From positions 1 to 63,910 of the forward strand of contig CACZGH010000024.1 in assembly GCA_902780635.1 (NCBI GenBank): a DNA stretch of 63,910 bases, written 5' to 3'. Shown in pieces: positions 31,639 through 43,714 of the stretch (positions within the stretch are counted from its first letter, which is position 1; each line of letters begins with the position of its first letter). Under the pieces are notes generated by a model that was given only the letters and a program-made list of their open reading frames with translations, searched no databases and was not told the DNA's origin. Origin of the DNA: an uncultured Prevotellaceae bacterium. GTDB taxonomy: Bacteria > Bacteroidota > Bacteroidia > Bacteroidales > Bacteroidaceae. Both the position numbers and the translations under genes were made by a program.

Positions 31639-34442
31639 CTGAGCAATTCTTTGGCTACTGTCACAGCCGCATTGGCATTGTCGCTGTAGCCGTCGGCACC
31701 TATCTCGTTGGCATAGCTTGCTGTGACGGGGGCGCCTCCCACCATCACTTTTACTTGATCACGAATGCCAGCATCTTCCAAAGCACTGATGACTTCTCGC
31801 ATATAACCCATCGTGGTGGTGAGCAGCGCACTCATGCAGAGAATGTCGGGACGACTTCGCTTCACCTCCTCGATAAAACGGTCTGCAGAAACATCGATGC
31901 CGATGTTGATCACCTCAAAGCCACAGCCCTCAAGCATAGAAGCCACCAGGTTTTTGCCGATGTCATGAAGGTCGCCTTTCACAGTTCCGATTACGACGCG
32001 CCCCAACGTCTGGTGACTTGTGCTTTGCGTTTGCGACTGGATGGCGCTTAGCGCTGATTTCATGGCGCGGCCTGCCATCAACAACTGCGGTACAAAAGCC
32101 TTACCTTCCTCAAAATCCTGTCCTAAGCGGGTCATTGCCGCAATCATCTCATCATCAATCACCGTCTGGAGAGAATTGCCTTCGCCTATCGCCCTTCGGG
32201 CGAGATCCACAGCCGCTTTCTCATCGCCCATGTAGATGGCGTCATACAATGTCTTTACAACATTCCCTTTAGCCTTCGTTTCTCTTCTTACGATTTGTCT
32301 GTCGAGTTCACTGATGTCCTCTTTTTTCTGCAAACGATGGAGAAGGTCTTCTGTTGTTGTCACACAGGGTTGGTAGGGAGATAGGAAGAGACTCGGTGCA
32401 GGTTGGATCACTTGTGCAAACCGGCTGATGTAAGCGTCGGTGGTGCCACAACATCCTCCTATGATGTTAAGTTGGTGAGCATCGAGCAATGGCCATACTT
32501 CCGCCACTAGTTCCTCTGGTGTCTTGGAATAGACCCCCTGGCTGTCGGGCTGTCCTGCGTTGGGATAGAAGGAGATGCGGAAGGGAACCGATTGTGACAA
32601 CAGGTGAAGCAGGGGGATAAACCGTCTCACCTCTGACAGGCAGTTGAGTCCGACGGAATAGACAGGAAGATTCACCAGAGACTTGACAAACGGGATGATG
32701 GACTGGCCAAGCATGTTGTGTCCATCGGGGGTGGCGACGGTGAAACTGAGCATCAGAGGGAGCCGTTTACCACGGTGACTCATGGCATCAAGGGCGGCAT
32801 CGCAGGCGACACGCGCATTCTGGAGGTCAAAGATGGTCTCTATCAAAATGGCGTCCACGCCACCGTCGATGAGCGCTTCTATCTGTTCGAGATAGGCTTC
32901 GTGGAGCAGGTTGGGGGAGAGAGGGTGGCCGTTGGCGGCTTCCGGAGTGCAGATACGGCTGGTGGGGCCTATGCTCCCCAACACAAAGCGGGGCTTCTGC
33001 GGAGTCTGTGCCGTATAGAAATCGGCGGCGCGGCGCGCAATCTGGCATGCTGCGAGGTTGATGGCGCGTGCTTCTTCAGCCAGGCCGTAGTCGCCGAGTG
33101 AGATACGTTGTGCGTTGAAGGTGCAAGTCTCTATCATGTCGGCGCCAGCCTCGAGATAGCGTCGGTGGATGTCCTCAACGATGTCTGGTCGTGTCAGACA
33201 GAGCAGGTCATTGCAGCCAAGCAACTGTCCTTCGTGTGCAGCATACTGCTTTCCTCTGAAATCTTCTTCACTCAGGTGGAATCGTTGTATCATCGTACCC
33301 ATGCCTCCGTCGAGCACCATCACGCGGTCAGTGGGAAAGGGATGCTGTAGTGTGGCTGCTGCGGTAGGCGATGTGTGTCGTGCCTTAGCCACGATTTCCA
33401 TGGCTTGGTCCACCTCCTGCTCGTTGTGGAAATCCATTTCGAGATGTACGCCCTCCGTGCCGATGTGGTCAAGTAAGTCGGGCAACTCATCGAGGGTCAC
33501 CCATGAGGCCATCACACTCTTTCCGCCGTCAAGTATCTGCCGGTAGAGATCATACCACTTGTTGCTTCCACCTTGTGGCTCACCTACACCGGGTGTCCAC
33601 TGTATGGCATTGAGTTCACTGATTTCCAAAAGGGCGGGTAGATGACGAATGGCACCCACACCATCGAGATGATACAACGTGTAGTCGATGCGCTGACATT
33701 GTTCCCTGATGAATGGCTGAACAAAGCGTCTGTAGTCTTCTTCGCTGATCATCGTCGAGATGTCGCTCTGTAGTTTGGTCATCTTGCCGGGTGCCCATGA
33801 AGAGAAATAGCAGAATGCCATCTCGTCGCCCTCGCGGATGATGTCGTAGAGTTCGTCAAACACGATGAAATAGATATCGTTGATGCGTTGCATCTGGCGC
33901 TCCACCTCTTCAGGATGCAGCACCGTGTCGATAAGCACCTGGTCGGTGCCTTTCAGGGCGGCCAACACGTCAAGTCCTTCCATCAGGTCGGGCATGCCCA
34001 CATAGTAGTGTCCCTGTGAGCGCTGCTTGCAGCAGTGCAGCAGTTGTTGATGCAGAAGATAGTTGGGGTGGTTAGGGTCAAACGGGATGGAAGGGTCGAA
34101 ATTGGGGTGAGGATGAATCCAGATGGTGTCTTCACCGCCTTCAAACACGCCTCCGAGGATGGCAGCAAGTGAGCCCGGTCCCAGATGTGTGTTGGCCACA
34201 GGCAGGATGTCGGCTTTCAGAGAACTATGCGACACATACCAGTCGAGATAACGGGCCCGCCATTCGGGGTCGAACCATTTCTGATGGAGGTCACGGGGAG
34301 GAGGAGGGGGCGTGATGTCCTGATGAGCGGCCACACCTTCCTGAAAGTGCTCCCACATGTTGAGGACCACTCCTCGATGGTTCCACCAATCGACATAATG
34401 ACGCTTGGCCTCTTCCATATTGGGTTTCCACGTATTCATCAT
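31635..34442 (-). CDS. three-part corrinoid methyltransferase: UroD-like / homocysteine methyltransferase / B12-binding
   Basis: About 935 residues from the ATG at 34442. In coordinates counted from an upstream GTG at 34505: residues 25-375 are a UroD/MtaA-family methyltransferase domain (KPNMEEAKRHYVDWWNHRG opening, LYHLDGVGAIRHLPALLE, AIQWTPGVGEPQGG); 393-700 a homocysteine S-methyltransferase barrel (LDGGMGTMIQRF) with zinc ligands Cys622 (GLNCL) and Cys685/686 (GGCCGTT); 735-830 the B12 cap; and 835-956 the cobalamin domain with GDLHDIGKN (His847). The pterin-binding and activation modules of MetH are absent. The likely reaction is methyl transfer from an unknown methylated donor through B12 to homocysteine. 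ATGs at 34493 and 34439 are alternatives; 34442 is preferred because family members start just before WKPNMEE. Confidence 0.85.
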   Translation of the reverse strand: MMNTWKPNMEEAKRHYVDWWNHRGVVLNMWEHFQEGVAAHQDITPPPPPRDLHQKWFDPEWRARYLDWYVSHSSLKADILPVANTHLGPGSLAAILGGVFEGGEDTIWIHPHPNFDPSIPFDPNHPNYLLHQQLLHCCKQRSQGHYYVGMPDLMEGLDVLAALKGTDQVLIDTVLHPEEVERQMQRINDIYFIVFDELYDIIREGDEMAFCYFSSWAPGKMTKLQSDISTMISEEDYRRFVQPFIREQCQRIDYTLYHLDGVGAIRHLPALLEISELNAIQWTPGVGEPQGGSNKWYDLYRQILDGGKSVMASWVTLDELPDLLDHIGTEGVHLEMDFHNEQEVDQAMEIVAKARHTSPTAAATLQHPFPTDRVMVLDGGMGTMIQRFHLSEEDFRGKQYAAHEGQLLGCNDLLCLTRPDIVEDIHRRYLEAGADMIETCTFNAQRISLGDYGLAEEARAINLAACQIARRAADFYTAQTPQKPRFVLGSIGPTSRICTPEAANGHPLSPNLLHEAYLEQIEALIDGGVDAILIETIFDLQNARVACDAALDAMSHRGKRLPLMLSFTVATPDGHNMLGQSIIPFVKSLVNLPVYSVGLNCLSEVRRFIPLLHLLSQSVPFRISFYPNAGQPDSQGVYSKTPEELVAEVWPLLDAHQLNIIGGCCGTTDAYISRFAQVIQPAPSLFLSPYQPCVTTTEDLLHRLQKKEDISELDRQIVRRETKAKGNVVKTLYDAIYMGDEKAAVDLARRAIGEGNSLQTVIDDEMIAAMTRLGQDFEEGKAFVPQLLMAGRAMKSALSAIQSQTQSTSHQTLGRVVIGTVKGDLHDIGKNLVASMLEGCGFEVINIGIDVSADRFIEEVKRSRPDILCMSALLTTTMGYMREVISALEDAGIRDQVKVMVGGAPVTASYANEIGADGYSDNANAAVTVAKELLS

Positions 34443-34572
34443 AGAGTGTTTGAAAATTGTTGATGCTGAATTGACCAAATCAATAGCGGTCATCCTAAAT
34501 GTCACAGATGAAATGGCAAAAAACTACCGTCCGTGTGCCGTGCTGACAGCAGCATGGATATTGGCAGTGATG

Positions 34573-34686
34573 TCAAGAGGAGACGGAACGGAGCAGTCTG
34601 CTGTTGGCGGACTTTTGTTGTCCGTAGACTGTAGGACATACAATGGCTGCAAAAACAGCCAATAGGAACAATCTGTATTTTCTCAT
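34573..34686 (-). pseudogene. small signal-peptide ORF, possibly a frameshifted secreted peptide gene
   Basis: A 37-residue frame starts MRKYRLFLLAVFAAIV and ends its hydrophobic part with CPTVYGQQ, a convincing export signal. It then stops after RLLRSVSS. The neighbouring frame continues from the same point with an open stretch (ending DITANIHAAVSTAHGR) up to a TAG at 34526-34524, so one frameshift would give a product of about 54 residues. It lies between the DUF1593 and UroD-fusion genes. No homologue is recognised; it may be a gene remnant. Confidence 0.4.
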
Positions 34687-34731
34687 AGTGATGATGGTAT
34701 GATTTGACAAATAATTAAGCGTTAAAGAATT

Positions 34732-36138
34732 CTACCTTTGGCTACATCGGATGATGACGCGCTGATAGGAGACCAATGGGATTCGACCATTGTCGCGCAC
34801 CTCGCAGACCACATGTATCTCCAGATCAGCAGTCTGTTCTGGCAGTGTCAATGAGGCATGGGCTCCATCCTTCGTTAGTTGGATGGTTGCAGGACAATTG
34901 CCCATGTCCGACTGTATCCACCAGCGAAACGAGAGCGTGTCGCCGTCGGGATCATAGGAGGCTGAGGCATCCAGGTCGATGCGCTGGCCACTGGTGGCTT
35001 GCAGACAGGTGGGCGTCAGTGAGTGGCTACCATTGACGACGACGATGGGATTGGTATTGCCCCGACCGGTGGCAGCCCATTCCATGCGGGCAGCGAAGTC
35101 ATTGAAGATGTCGGGGTAGAACTTCTCTTCATATTGGCGGGAAATGCCCTTCTGTGGCTGTCGCCAGTTGGTCCATGCAGTGGTAAGTGAGTCAGCGCAC
35201 AGGTCTCGGCGGAAACAGCCTGCCCATCCTATCTGACGTGGGTCGTTAGGGTCGTGAAGGCCATTGGGGAGAATGTTCAGCCAACTGGGAGTGTCACCCT
35301 CCACGCCGTATTTATAGGTAGGATAGGCTTTGCCCAAATGTCCCTTTCCCTGAATCATGGAGGCATACTGCTGCCAACTCTTGCTGCCCAGTTCGTTCTG
35401 TGAGAGCCAGGCACTCTCGTCCCAGATGAAAAGGAGTTGGTCGGCAAATTCGCGACGCATCCACATATGGGAACTGTAGGCTCTATTCATCCGCATGGCA
35501 TATACCATGTCTTGGTCGGTGATGGTATAGACTCTTATTTTGTTCAGAAATTTCTTTACCTGCTCGGGGGTACGTTCCTGCTGCACCTGCCAAATGGCTT
35601 GTGCGAGGGTGTTGGCACCTCCCCAAGCGGTCACCCAAAGCGGACGGTCGTCCTCTTCATCCACCAAGCGTATGATCAAATCGCTGCCAGCCGACCGATT
35701 GTTGGCCCCGATGACACCGATGCCGGCGTGACGACTGCCCATAGCCACACGGCTGCGCAGGTAATCTGCACTTGGCCAGTAGCCTATCACCTGCATTCCA
35801 GACTCTTCCTTTAAACTCATGAAATGTTCCTGTCGGCTGCGCTTCATCAAGTGGGGTAAGTCGTGCTCATAGGCATCGATGACCCTCAGCAGCGAGTCGG
35901 CCCATTCTTCGGGGTAGGGGTCACAATTCCATCCGATGGTGGTGATCAGTCCTTCTATCTCCACTTGGTCGGTATACGTCATGAGCCGCACCATCGACTC
36001 CATATCATCAGGTTCGATGTTGCCTGGCGCAATGTCAGTGAGCACCACCAGTCTGGGCTTGCTCTCTGTGCGCTCCATGATTTGGGCAGAAATAGCGGCG
36101 CAACATAAAAGAAGCGCAGCAATCATCATTTTCTTCAT
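34732..36138 (-). CDS. DUF1593 / nucleoside hydrolase-like secreted protein
   Basis: A 468-residue secreted protein (signal peptide 1-18, ending ISA-Q). The N-terminal 330 residues resemble the DUF1593 nucleoside-hydrolase-like domain of proteins earlier called cellulose-binding (RLVVLTDIAPGNIEPDDMESMVR, ITTIGWNC, LWVTAWGGANTLAQAI). The last 100 residues form an Ig/PKD-like domain (DLDASASYDPDGDTLSFRWW). Genes of this family are often near pectin enzymes. It lies 14 bases after the PL11 lyase gene and is probably co-transcribed, so a role in rhamnogalacturonan breakdown is a reasonable inference. Its substrate is unknown. Confidence 0.8.
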   Translation of the reverse strand: MKKMMIAALLLCCAAISAQIMERTESKPRLVVLTDIAPGNIEPDDMESMVRLMTYTDQVEIEGLITTIGWNCDPYPEEWADSLLRVIDAYEHDLPHLMKRSRQEHFMSLKEESGMQVIGYWPSADYLRSRVAMGSRHAGIGVIGANNRSAGSDLIIRLVDEEDDRPLWVTAWGGANTLAQAIWQVQQERTPEQVKKFLNKIRVYTITDQDMVYAMRMNRAYSSHMWMRREFADQLLFIWDESAWLSQNELGSKSWQQYASMIQGKGHLGKAYPTYKYGVEGDTPSWLNILPNGLHDPNDPRQIGWAGCFRRDLCADSLTTAWTNWRQPQKGISRQYEEKFYPDIFNDFAARMEWAATGRGNTNPIVVVNGSHSLTPTCLQATSGQRIDLDASASYDPDGDTLSFRWWIQSDMGNCPATIQLTKDGAHASLTLPEQTADLEIHVVCEVRDNGRIPLVSYQRVIIRCSQR

Positions 36139-36152
36139 TTACTCGGGAGAGT

Positions 36153-38024
36153 TTAGGGGAGGTTTTTAAGATAATCCTTCTTGTCAGGTCCAAGATAGAA
36201 TCCTGTCTCAGGGGGTTGGTTGTAGCCCACATTTTCAGTGGCGACAGAGAGTCGATAGGGAATGTCATGCATCAGACAGTCGATGCGGTAGTCGGTGGGG
36301 ATGGTGGTGACGTAGATGCGCAATTCTTCCGACATGCGGTCGCGGGTGATGACTTCCTCGCGCCAGTCGCCGAGAATGTCGGCGGAGAGACATGGATTTG
36401 ACTTGGAACCGTTGTTGAACTGGCAACCGTCAAAGCGCTGTATGAAGTCGACGGAGTGGTTTTGCCAGTTGTATTTCGACACTGTCTCATGGTCGAGCAA
36501 CTCACGCAGCAGGTCGCCGTCCCACCATAGGCCAAAATTCACAGATACCCTCATCCCGCCGAAATAGACATGGGTGTTCTCGGTCTCTGACTTTTTCCCC
36601 TCGGTGATGACCTCGCCCCGTATGTTGCGAATGCCATGGCTTGCGGTGCTCCACATCTCCACACCAGGATGGGTGGGATCGATGTCGGCGGCCATGGCGC
36701 GGCCCACGTCTTCGTCGCTGGGTATCTGGAAGAAAACCTTTCCTGTCTTGGCATCACGGAAGTCGCTGCCGTCACGCTTGTTCTCATGGCAGTCCCATAC
36801 CTGCAACTCATCTGTCGAGGGATCGAAGGCTGTAAGATGCAGGGCATCGCCGTGTCCCATTCCCGTATTGTATAGTCCTCGGCCGTCATGGTCAACAGCC
36901 ATCGAACCATATGTGATTTCATCGCAGCCATCACCATCAACATCGGCAACACGCAGGTTGTGGTTACCTTGACCGGCATAGTCACTCCATTGAGGGTCAT
37001 TGGTGTCAAAGACCCACCGCTCTTTTAATTGGTGTCCGTCCCAGTCCCATGCGGCGAGAACAGAACGGGTGTAGTAGCCGCGGCAGAAGATGACAGAAGC
37101 GTGCTTACCATCAAGATAGCCAACAGCGGCGAGGTATCGTTCCGAACGGTTTCCTTTGGTATCTCCCCATGCGCTGATTTCACCTCGTTCAGGCAGATAA
37201 GGACGTGTGTCCATCGCCTCGCCGGTCAGTCCGTTGAAGATCGTGAGGTATTCTGGTCCGCTGAGGATACGTCCTTGAGGTGAACGATAGTCGGTGTCGG
37301 GGGCCCCGATGACCTTACCCTTGCCGTCTGTTGTGCCGTCAGCGGTCTTCACGGCCAGTTCGGCTTTGCCGTCTCCGTCTAAGTCAAAGACAATGAACGG
37401 CACGTAATGGGCACCGCTCCTGATGTTTTTGCCGAGGTTAATGCGCCAAAGCTGGGTTCCATTCAAACGGTAGCAGTCGAACAGGGTAGGGGCGGTAAAC
37501 CCGTCATGGGCGTTATCGCGCGAGTTGGTGGGATCCCATTTCAGGATGATCTCATATTGTCCGTCACCGTCTACATCGGCCACACTGGCATCGCTGGCGA
37601 TATAGGAGTATGGTCGTCCTCCCTCGGTCAGGGTTCCGCCTTCGGGTTTGTTGAGTCTCAATGGAATATATCCTTGTGGTGCGTCGGCTTTCAGCACGAA
37701 TGAGCCATCGCAGTTGCCGCCCTTCACCTCGTAGAGGGCTTGCTCTCCCTGTGGCCACTCGTCCACGTAGAAGGTGCCACCCTTGGTGAGTGGTGATTGG
37801 TTGAGTTTCTTCCCATTTCGGTAGATGTCGAAGGCTTGGCCTTTTTGGTCGCTTTTCAGGGTGCGCCAACTGACGACAACATGGCTGTCATCTTGTCGAA
37901 TGGCGACGACACCTCTGTCGAGGCGCTCAACCTGTAGTTGTGTGAAGTCATACCGAGGCTGGGCTGATGCATGAAAGCTACAGTTCATCAGCGTGAGTAG
38001 GATGATGAAAAAACGGGTGGTCAT
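36153..38024 (-). CDS. rhamnogalacturonan lyase, family PL11
   Basis: A 623-residue secreted enzyme (signal peptide 1-21, ending ASA-Q) cutting the rhamnose-galacturonate backbone of rhamnogalacturonan I by beta-elimination. An N-terminal Ig-like domain (about 30-130) leads into an eight-bladed propeller with Ca-binding DxDGDG loops: ASVADVDGDGQYEIILKWDPTNS, FDLDGDGKAELAVKTADG and VADVDGDGCDEI. The motif KWDPTNSRDNAHDG and the TGMGHGDALHL segment are typical of PL11. It has its own promoter (38092-38122) and leads the DUF1593 gene. Confidence 0.93.
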   Translation of the reverse strand: MTTRFFIILLTLMNCSFHASAQPRYDFTQLQVERLDRGVVAIRQDDSHVVVSWRTLKSDQKGQAFDIYRNGKKLNQSPLTKGGTFYVDEWPQGEQALYEVKGGNCDGSFVLKADAPQGYIPLRLNKPEGGTLTEGGRPYSYIASDASVADVDGDGQYEIILKWDPTNSRDNAHDGFTAPTLFDCYRLNGTQLWRINLGKNIRSGAHYVPFIVFDLDGDGKAELAVKTADGTTDGKGKVIGAPDTDYRSPQGRILSGPEYLTIFNGLTGEAMDTRPYLPERGEISAWGDTKGNRSERYLAAVGYLDGKHASVIFCRGYYTRSVLAAWDWDGHQLKERWVFDTNDPQWSDYAGQGNHNLRVADVDGDGCDEITYGSMAVDHDGRGLYNTGMGHGDALHLTAFDPSTDELQVWDCHENKRDGSDFRDAKTGKVFFQIPSDEDVGRAMAADIDPTHPGVEMWSTASHGIRNIRGEVITEGKKSETENTHVYFGGMRVSVNFGLWWDGDLLRELLDHETVSKYNWQNHSVDFIQRFDGCQFNNGSKSNPCLSADILGDWREEVITRDRMSEELRIYVTTIPTDYRIDCLMHDIPYRLSVATENVGYNQPPETGFYLGPDKKDYLKNLP

Positions 38025-38091
38025 AGGCTTTGTAGAATAGAATGTTATTGGTATTAATAGTTATTTTCGTCTTATTTTTCTTATTCGCGTT

Positions 38092-38122
38092 CAAAGATAA
38101 TCAATAGTGAGCAAAATACAAA
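38092..38122 (-). promoter_or_regulatory. promoter of the PL11 / DUF1593 operon
   Basis: On the minus strand a TTTG at 38122-38119 and TATCTTTG at 38099-38092 are 19 bases apart. The PL11 ATG is 67 bases downstream. Confidence 0.65.
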
Positions 38123-38156
38123 AAATGTATGTGCCGACTTCTTGATAATGATGTCA

Positions 38157-43037
<4,881 letters not shown>

Positions 43038-43052
43038 TCAAAAAAAACATTG

Positions 43053-43060
43053 TATTTTTG
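43053..43060 (+). promoter_or_regulatory. -7 box TATTTTTG upstream of umuD
   Basis: TATTTTTG matches TAnnTTTG. The leader to the ATG at 43217 would be about 156 bases and includes a GAACTCCT repeat (43158-43205). No LexA-type operator could be identified. Confidence 0.4.
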
Positions 43061-43157
43061 CGTACTCGACAACTGATCGCCATTGAGGGAAGAACATATA
43101 ATTTAGGTAAAAGGTTATAGGTGGTTAGGTCTTAGGTAAAAAAGAGGCTGTAAAATT

Positions 43158-43205
43158 GTACATATGTCTGAACTCCTGAACTCCTCCACTCCTGAACTCT
43201 TGAAA
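43158..43205. repeat. GAACTCCT simple repeat
   Basis: CTGAACTCCTGAACTCCTCC and variants: the reverse complement of the GGAGTTCAG repeat seen elsewhere in the window. It lies just before the umuD start. Confidence 0.7.
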
Positions 43206-43216
43206 TCTTGAAGCAC

Positions 43217-43654
43217 ATGGGCAATATCAAAATAAGCAAAGGTGGTTTCGACACCCGACTGGAACTGGAATATGCGGGGGTACGTGCAGGATTCCCGTCA
43301 CCAGCCGATGACTATATCCACGACACTTTGGATTTCAACCGCGACTATATCCGTCATCCAGAGGCCTCGTTTTATGGCGCTGTGGAGGGCGACTCGATGA
43401 AAGACGCTGGCATCTACGATGGCGACAAGGTGATTATCGACCGTGCTGTGGAGCCTCACAACGGCTCTATCATTGTGGCATTTTGGAATGGGGAGTTCAC
43501 CATGAAGTACCTAGATCTGACACATCGCTCGGAGGGTTATATCGAACTGAAGCCCGCCAATCCAGATTACCCCACCTTTCAAGTGAAAGCCGGTGACAAT
43601 TTTGAGGTTTGGGGCGTGGTGATACATCTGATCAGAACTTTTGAGAATATCTAA
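43217..43654 (+). CDS. umuD: UmuD-like S24 peptidase, umuC absent
   Basis: A 145-residue self-cleaving SOS protein. The cleavage site RAGFPSPADDY, catalytic Ser in VEGDSMKDAG and Lys in FTMKYLDL are present. With the ATG at 43217, these fall at Ala24-Gly25, Ser60 and Lys97, the same numbers as in E. coli UmuD (Cys24-Gly25, Ser60, Lys97), which strongly favours this start over a TTG at 43208. After RecA-stimulated cleavage, UmuD normally acts with the UmuC polymerase, yet the next gene is a GH115 enzyme and no umuC is nearby. It might serve a UmuC encoded elsewhere. Confidence 0.88.
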   Translation: MGNIKISKGGFDTRLELEYAGVRAGFPSPADDYIHDTLDFNRDYIRHPEASFYGAVEGDSMKDAGIYDGDKVIIDRAVEPHNGSIIVAFWNGEFTMKYLDLTHRSEGYIELKPANPDYPTFQVKAGDNFEVWGVVIHLIRTFENI

Positions 43655-43714
43655 GCGGGTTATCTGGTTTAGAAATGCCATCTCCTAAAAAAGAATAAAA
43701 TACACCTATAGAAA

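Noticed and set aside
34443-34731. Cobalamin riboswitch upstream of the B12-dependent fusion gene
   Set aside because: No B12-box-like sequence or fitting stem arrangement was recognised; the space holds a small signal-peptide frame instead.
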